From: Cryphonectria parasitica EP155
Taxonomy: Eukaryota > Ascomycota > Sordariomycetes > Diaporthales > Cryphonectriaceae
DNA: 64,000 nt
Direction: 5' to 3'
NCBI RefSeq assembly: GCF_011745365.1
Contig: NW_024468909.1
Location: 2,356,001 to 2,420,000, forward strand
Positions 58,040-64,000 of the stretch are shown piece after piece (the stretch's first letter is position 1; every line of letters begins with the position of its first letter). The notes beneath the pieces were generated by a model. It was given only the letters and a program-made list of their open reading frames with translations. It searched no databases and was not told where the DNA came from. A program made the translations under genes and the position numbers.

Positions 58040-59175
58040 AGAGAAGTGGGGCAAATTCTCACCACATGCGTGCGAAGATGCGTTCTCTCCCTCCAGGACT
58101 CGCCCCCCCGCCCCCCGCCCCCACCCGACGACTGCAGCGGGAACATTGCCTTTTTCCAGTAAATGCCATGTCTTTGAAGCATGTAAAAAATCAGGGCCGC
58201 CTAACACATTTGGATTGCCTTGTCTGGATGCTGGTGTCGTCGCGCCGCTGCGCCGCGTCTCCGAGTTTGCGGCCAGGAAAATACCTGGAGATGATGCTGT
58301 GACGAACGATGGGATCCAGGCAGGGGGAAAAGAAATCAACCCGTTTTATTTTATTCCCAGCATATCTTCGCTTCTTCCAATCCTCCCCACCAGTATGGGC
58401 TTCTCTCATTTGGTATTTGGCCCTTTGGAACCAGGCTTTGTTGTATGTCAGGGGGATGGATGATATCATAGAGGAGGGCCTGGAGAGCATTTGCACATTT
58501 TACGATTCCAAAAGAACGTCATGACCAAGAAAAGACTATTGTAGTAGAGCTTGGGCCCCGTGGGCCGGGAGGGGATTATTTAAAGACCCATTACGGACTT
58601 CTTATTTACATTTTTGTGCCTTGCAAGTGAAGACCATCTAAAACAATGCCACACACGACTTGGCATTACACACTCACTTCACCGATGACTTGGGAATGAA
58701 GCAGAAGCCATCGTCAGCCTTGATAACCGAAGTGAAAAAGGACAAAGCAACGAAGACGGAGGCAATGAACAAGATCACTTTTGGGGGGATAAGTCTGCTC
58801 ATTCTGGCATCCCGGTTAATAAGTTTAAATTCAAGTACTTAATGTGTGTGTGTGGGAGGGAGTTCCGCCGGGCAAGGAGACTTGTTGTATAGTGGTTAGT
58901 TGATGGTTAGTAAATGGAATTGTACTTGTACCTGGATGCCCCAGTCACCGCCTGCCTATCTCCGCAGACATGAAAGATTCTGCCACCCAGAAATGCCCCT
59001 CCATTCATCCAGACGATTCTCACGATTCCCACCTCGATTTTCAGGAACAGACGACAACCAACGACGCCATAGGAATTGATCAATAGACAAAGTTCTCAGA
59101 TTGCTCTTTTTCCATTCTCTATAACACATCAAATAACCTAACCTCCTTCTCCAAGTCCCTTCATTAATAGAAAAT
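58040..59175. other. intergenic region
   Basis: 1.1 kb between two plus-strand genes. No coding sequence has support. The 3' UTR of the Q-rich gene and the EFM4 promoter should be here. Confidence 0.45.
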
Positions 59176-60167
59176 ATGACAGCCGACAACCCCTCCAAAC
59201 CAAACCACCTCGACCCCTCTGAATTGGGAACCAAGGAATAGTATGATCCTTTTCTCTCTTCCCCCTTTACCCTGGTGGATACAAGAACCCCCCCCCCCCC
59301 CCTCAGAGCTGACCGTCTCGCCCACCCACCTTTCTCAACAGCTGGGACTCCCTCTACACCACCGAACTCACCAACCACACCTCTAACCCCTCGGACCGCG
59401 GCACCGTCTGGTTCGACGACTCCGATGCCGAGGCCAAGCTCCTCGAATACCTCGAGGACCAGACGACCACCACCACAACCTCCTCCTCCTCCTCCTCCTC
59501 CTCACAACAACAACACCCCTTATTAGACAGAAACACGACCTCCTTTCTCGACCTAGGCTGCGGCAACGGCAGCCTCCTCCTCGCCCTGCGCGACGACGGC
59601 TGGGCCGGCCGCGCGCTCGGGGTAGACTACTCGGACAAGAGCGTAGCGCTCGCGCGGCAGGTGGCGCAGGCACATAGGAGGGACGAAGAAGAGGAAGAGA
59701 AAGTAAGAGAAGAACTCGACGACGATGAGGAGGGCGAGTGCCGCGGCGACGGCAGCAGCAGTAGTAGTAGTAGGGTAAGGAACGAGGAGGTGGAGTTTGC
59801 GGCCTGGGACGTCCTGCAGGGCTCGTACGATGCAGTGCTGTCCGGCGCACAGGCGCAAGGGTGGGACGTCGTGCTGGACAAGGGCACGTTCGACGCCATC
59901 AGCCTGAGCGAGGAGCAGGGCGCCGACGGGCGGAGGAGCTGTGAGGGGTACAAGGGGCGGGTGGTCAGGCTGGTGAGGCCGGGCGGGCTGTTCCTCGTGA
60001 CGAGCTGTAACTGGACCGAGGAGGAGCTGGAGAGGTGGTTTGGCGAGGGGAGCAGCGAAGTCGAGGGCGGGAGGTTTGTGAGGGTGGGCAAGGTCGAGTA
60101 CCCCAGCTTCAGTTTCGGAGGGGTCAAGGGGCAGACGATTAGCACGCTGTGTTTTCAGAGGGTTTGA
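59176..60167 (+). CDS. EFM4: Efm4/METTL10-type protein-lysine methyltransferase
   Basis: Efm4 (See1, METTL10 in animals) methylates a lysine of translation elongation factor 1A with S-adenosylmethionine. Two exons, 59176-59240 and 59342-60167, give 296 residues. The intron splits the conserved GTKEYWDSLY. Then WFDDSDAEAKLLEYL, SAM motif I FLDLGCGNGSLL (about 120), the acidic ribose-binding site GVDYSD, and the catalytic-region motif DVVLDKGTFDAISLS follow as in the family. Two low-complexity inserts interrupt the fold: a T/S/Q run before motif I and an acidic-then-serine run (E/D-rich, S6) after it. Exon 2 has no ATG before the SAM motif, so the small first exon is needed for the start. Confidence 0.88.
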
Positions 60168-60731
60168 TGGAATATCAAGAAGTTGTTGGTTTGGCCAGAG
60201 CAAAGAAAGAAGAAGACAAACAAAGCATGAGACAATCGTGTATTTTGGTCCCAATGGAACGAGCATGACTCTACCCGACATGCGCGCGACAATGCATGAT
60301 CCTAGCCTGTAACATCTTGGGAAAATGCAGACATGGACTTCATCAACAGCGCGGCAAGTCTCCTCTCTCTACGGTTTGATGACTGGTATAATTTTACATC
60401 CCCTCCATTTGAGCCCAGGCTGCTGGACTCTTCCTCCCCCCCCCCCTGCCTTCGACGACGGTCCGCTACTAACAAACCGCAACTGGTGTGTACCCCCGTC
60501 CCCACCAAGAAGGCGGAAATTGATAGTGCTCCTCCTGTATGCCTGGTCCGAGCTCTAATGGTGTAATTTCTCTTGAACTTCCTCGTAACTGAATCTGGAA
60601 CGCTGAGATGTGATCAAGGGTTTAAGAGAAGACAAAACAGTCTAAAGAAACGCGATGAATCTCGGCGTGACTCTGAAATTTGGACGGGGGCTCGTGTTGG
60701 GAAAGTCTTTGGTTCATTAGATGTCTCGTGT
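60168..60731. other. convergent intergenic region
   Basis: 564 bases between the convergent EFM4 and PP2A scaffold genes. Nothing beyond 3' UTR sequence is apparent. Confidence 0.5.
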
Positions 60732-63062
60732 CTAAGGCGATGTGTTCATAGGTTCTCCACCTGGCAGAGGACCAGTCGCGACCGCAGCGGCAGTAGTTGC
60801 GAAATACCGGACATCCACGTCGTCGTCCTTCTGTAGCTTCTCCAGGTTTGGCATCACGCGCTCCTGGATCAGCCCCTGACCCTGAGAGGACGGTGTCCCA
60901 GTCTCGCCCGCCTTCTCGAGCTCATAAATGGTCCCAGACTCAGGCAGGCGCCGCATGACATCGATAAGTACAGCATAAGTCTTGGCGACGTTGAACCGGA
61001 TGTTTGGAATCTCATCCGCCACCAGCTTGTCGAGCATGGGCAGGATCGATTTGGCAATCACATCCATGCTCACAACAGTTGCCAGAGTCTGTCATGTAAT
61101 CGGTCAGTGTCTTTTACTATAGGGCAGTAATGGCTCGATTTCTGTAGAGGGCAACCTACCGTGATGGCAAAGCATGTCGTCATCCTGTAGAGATAATTCG
61201 GGTGATTGCCCATAGCCATCACCTTGGGAATGATCGCCTCGCTGGCCCAATCGACACCAAAAACCTCTGTGAGCTTCTTGAGGTTGTGAGTGGCTGCCTC
61301 ACGGATGGAGAAGACTGTATCTCCAAGCCAGCCCATGCAAAGTGCACTCAGCTTCTCGTCAAAGAACTTGACTCCGAGTTGGCTTGCCAACAGCGGAATG
61401 TACTCGATGATCGCCAAGCGGACTCGCCACTGCTTATCCTCAGCGAGCTGAACGATGGCGGGGAGGAGAGATTGCGAGAGCAGGTCGATCCCGATGACTG
61501 TATGTGGTTAGCAAGGAGAGGCCATTCGGGTGGACAGGAAGCACGCACCCTGGTTCACGAGCTCGAGCTTCGAGATGATGTGCAGGCGGACTTCTGGGAA
61601 CTCATCCTTGAGCATCTGGAGGAACATGGGCAGCAGGTGGTCAATAGTCCTAGAACCGAGTCAGCATGATCAGCCGCAAGGGATTGTACCAGGCGAAACA
61701 TACTCCTGCTTGCCCAGGATAGGAGCCAGGCCGCTGATCTGGGTGCCCAGAGCGGCGCGGACGTGTTGGGAATTGTCCGAAACGAGATCCTCGATGCTAG
61801 CCATGATGTCGTTCAGGAGGACATTCCGCTCGACCAAGGCACAGAACCCAGGAATCTGTCCCGCAATTGCCGTCCGCACCTCGGCTTCGTTATCCTTGAG
61901 CAGCTTCACGAAAGAGGGCACCAGATCTCTTGCCACAACCTCCTCGTCGACTGCCTTTGCAATCTGGACCGATAATCAGCGATGTGGACATGGAGAACCA
62001 GAACAAATAGCCTCTACATACCTTCTCAAACCGGTCTGCAATCATGTACCTGACTCGCCAGCTCTTGTCTTCTATCAGGCTCCGAAGGGAGGTGAGAAGG
62101 ACGCCGTGGCTAGACTGCTGCTCTTTGGGAACAACCTCGGCAATGGCAATGAGAACCTCGACGGTCAGTAAGCGCACCGAGTCTTGATCGTCCTGCGCGA
62201 GGTGCTGAAACATGGGTATCATCTCCTCCACCACAATCGATGCCGGCATCTCCTTGACGAACTTTGCTAGGTTGGTCGCAGCTTGACGGCGGACCATCGG
62301 GGTCTCATCGTGGACAAGCTGTCCAAACTGCTGGCGCAGCTGGGACTGAATAGGTGGCGAGACCTTCTGGTAGGGGCTAGTGTAGAGACCGCACCCTGAT
62401 ACTTTGGACGTGAACCAATCTGCCTTGGAGAGTCGGATCGTCAGGGGAATGAAGTATTCTTCGACCTGCTGGGACGAAAGATCTACGCAGATCTTGTTGA
62501 GGGACTCGACAGCCTATAATCTTTGAGTTGAGCTAAGGTGCCTCAGGCCACAGGTATCATGAAGAAGGAAGGGGAAGGGGGGTCCCGTTGGGCAGAAGTG
62601 ACGTACCTTGTCCCGCACCACTGGCTCCTCGATAGCTGCGAGGTTCTCGAGGGGCGACAGGAGGACATGACCCCATTGAGGCCCACCGACATACTCGATG
62701 AAGTTGCCGAGCTCCTCGCTTAGGGCAACAAGAACCTCATCTTCGTCTTCGACGGATTCTGTATTCCTGTTAGGCATCGTGTCTATACGCTTTGTAGAGG
62801 GAGAAGAGGGAGAGGCGCGGACCGTCGAGGAAGGGGATGAGCTCCTCCCGAGTGCGCTCGGCGCCCAAGGCGAGGGCGATGGTAGAGAGACGTCGAATGG
62901 CATTGAGGCGGAGGATGACATCGTCGTGCTATTTTTGATCAGTCAGTCGCACATACAGGATGGGGCGATAGCTATAGAGGTAGCGGGGTTGCGCACCTTC
63001 AGCTCGTCGATGAGCACAGCGATGGGGTAAAGCTCATCGTTCGCATTCGGCGCGTCAGCCAT
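60732..63062 (-). CDS. TPD3: PP2A scaffold subunit A (Tpd3/PR65)
   Basis: The HEAT-repeat scaffold that joins the catalytic and regulatory subunits of protein phosphatase 2A. Eight exons, 63062-62997, 62928-62823, 62758-62607, 62513-62022, 61963-61704, 61649-61549, 61497-61160 and 61088-60732, give 623 residues with every phase matching. The start [15 protein letters not shown] and [13 protein letters not shown] are near-invariant in the family. About fifteen HEAT repeats follow, with the repeated pattern of VR or VRL after a helix ([31 protein letters not shown]). The tail ends [10 protein letters not shown]. The second donor (GTCCGC) is weak, but the conserved [10 protein letters not shown] is restored. 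An upstream in-frame start at 63128 exists; 63062 matches the family. Confidence 0.95.
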
Positions 63063-64000
63063 GGCGAGCGATGTGGGTGAGGATGGTTCCTGCGTAGATG
63101 TCGGACAACAAGTATAAAGGTTCTGCAATGAGGAGAGAATGTGAGCGCGGGTCGGAGCTTGATCGCGTGCTAGGTGATGTAATATGCAACCGACTTTTGC
63201 AGCTGATTCTCGCGTTGGACCAGTTGTGCCTCAGACTACTTCAATCAGGCAGGCTCCGCTTGTCGGGTTGCTGACGTCGTGTCCAGATGAATATCGTGAG
63301 GTATGAATCGTCGTCCAAGGAAAAGGATCGCGATGGTGCCGCCGCTTGATGTGGTCGGAGGGGGTGTTGGGAGGGGGTGGGTGAGAGGTATGGCGGGCTT
63401 AAGGTGGATTGGGATGAAGTCAGGTCGAGATGCATCTGAGATGGATGGCAAATGGGCGAACATGTCAGTCGGGACCAGCCAAGCTTGGCAGGCCTGGGTC
63501 TGATTGTTGGCGGCAGCAGCCCCTTGGCCCCCTCCTACAGCTCCTTCAGCAACGTACCGCGCTACACAGTAGCAGAATAGGGCTTGCCGTGGCAGGCTAA
63601 ACGTCCTAATTTCCAGCCCAACAACGCCTCCGCGTCAGATCCGCCCTGCACAATTCCACAAGTGTCTGGTCCAGTGTTTTCGGAAAACAACTATGATTCA
63701 GAGACAGACGATCTATCCCGCTGTATTAACTTGAAAGAATTATTCTTGACAAACCCTCTCAGAGAGCCTATTTTTGTTGTACGTAAGTCAGCAAGGGTTA
63801 GGGTTTAGGAAGGGAGGTCTAGGTGAGCTAGGGGTACTCGACGGGTACGTACTGCTTGGGTAGTTTGGTAGCACATCCGGCCCACCTGCAGCCTCCCCGC
63901 GACCGGACGGACCCCTTGTCTTTGCGTAGTGGTGCCCCGCCAGACCTAGTAGCAGCTCTCCAGACCAGTGATCCAAAATTCGGGCAGCGGTTGTGAGTCA
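63063..64000. other. right edge, no gene supported
   Basis: Upstream of the PP2A scaffold gene. No coding resemblance seen. A telomere-like GGGTTAGGGTTTAGG lies at 63795-63809. Confidence 0.45.
63795..63809 (+). repeat. short interstitial telomere-like repeat
   Basis: GGGTTAGGGTTTAGG: two TTAGGG-like units, the second with an extra T. Noncoding, upstream of the PP2A scaffold gene. Confidence 0.6.

Overview
The window comes from a filamentous ascomycete (Pezizomycotina, most likely Sordariomycetes). Its genes are split by short introns (about 45-150 bp) with fungal GTANGT/GTGAGT donors, CTNAC-like branch points and YAG acceptors. The recognisable families are fungal: SesA, DUF7025-AAA, fungal ubiquitin-like domain (ULD), a Zn(II)2Cys6 factor and COP9 subunit 1. 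Every exon model was built by hand from splice consensus, phase and protein-family continuity.

Left part, about 1-15 kb, accessory. On the minus strand are an unrecognised three-exon gene (1018-1706) and a SesA-domain gene (2393-3142). Then come a DUF7025 AAA+ ATPase (5314-7888, +), a STAND-type P-loop-like gene (8486-9552, -), a MIF/tautomerase-like gene (11398-12451, +) and a fungal ULD gene whose frame is broken by stop codons (13178-14954, -). SesA and STAND proteins are parts of fungal NLR-type self/non-self recognition and cell-death systems. The main discovery candidate is here: the unrecognised gene and the SesA gene share a short N-x-A...S-(K/R)-Q-x-N motif that looks like a HET-s-type amyloid signalling motif, and the STAND protein has a related N-x7-Q-Y-N motif at its N terminus.

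Right part, about 17.8-63 kb, conserved housekeeping genes. In order: Rag GTPase Gtr2 (+), an LCAT-like alpha/beta hydrolase (-), a Gtt1-type glutathione S-transferase (-), a tiny complex I B15/NDUFB4-like gene (+), SAP18 (-), Prp18 (+), COP9 signalosome subunit 1 (-), an Asg1-like zinc-cluster factor (+), a Pub1/TIA-1 RNA-binding protein (+), Yak1 kinase (+), a large Q/H/P-rich protein of unknown function (+), an Efm4/METTL10-type lysine methyltransferase (+) and the PP2A scaffold subunit A (-). Several pairs are closely divergent or convergent.

Long gene-poor stretches (31-36, 39.4-42.4, 44.1-46.6 and 49.5-54.8 kb) lie upstream of regulatory genes (zinc-cluster factor, Pub1, Yak1, Q-rich protein). 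They are rich in pyrimidine tracts and look like long promoters and 5' leaders. I found no convincing tRNA, rRNA, transposon or CRISPR.
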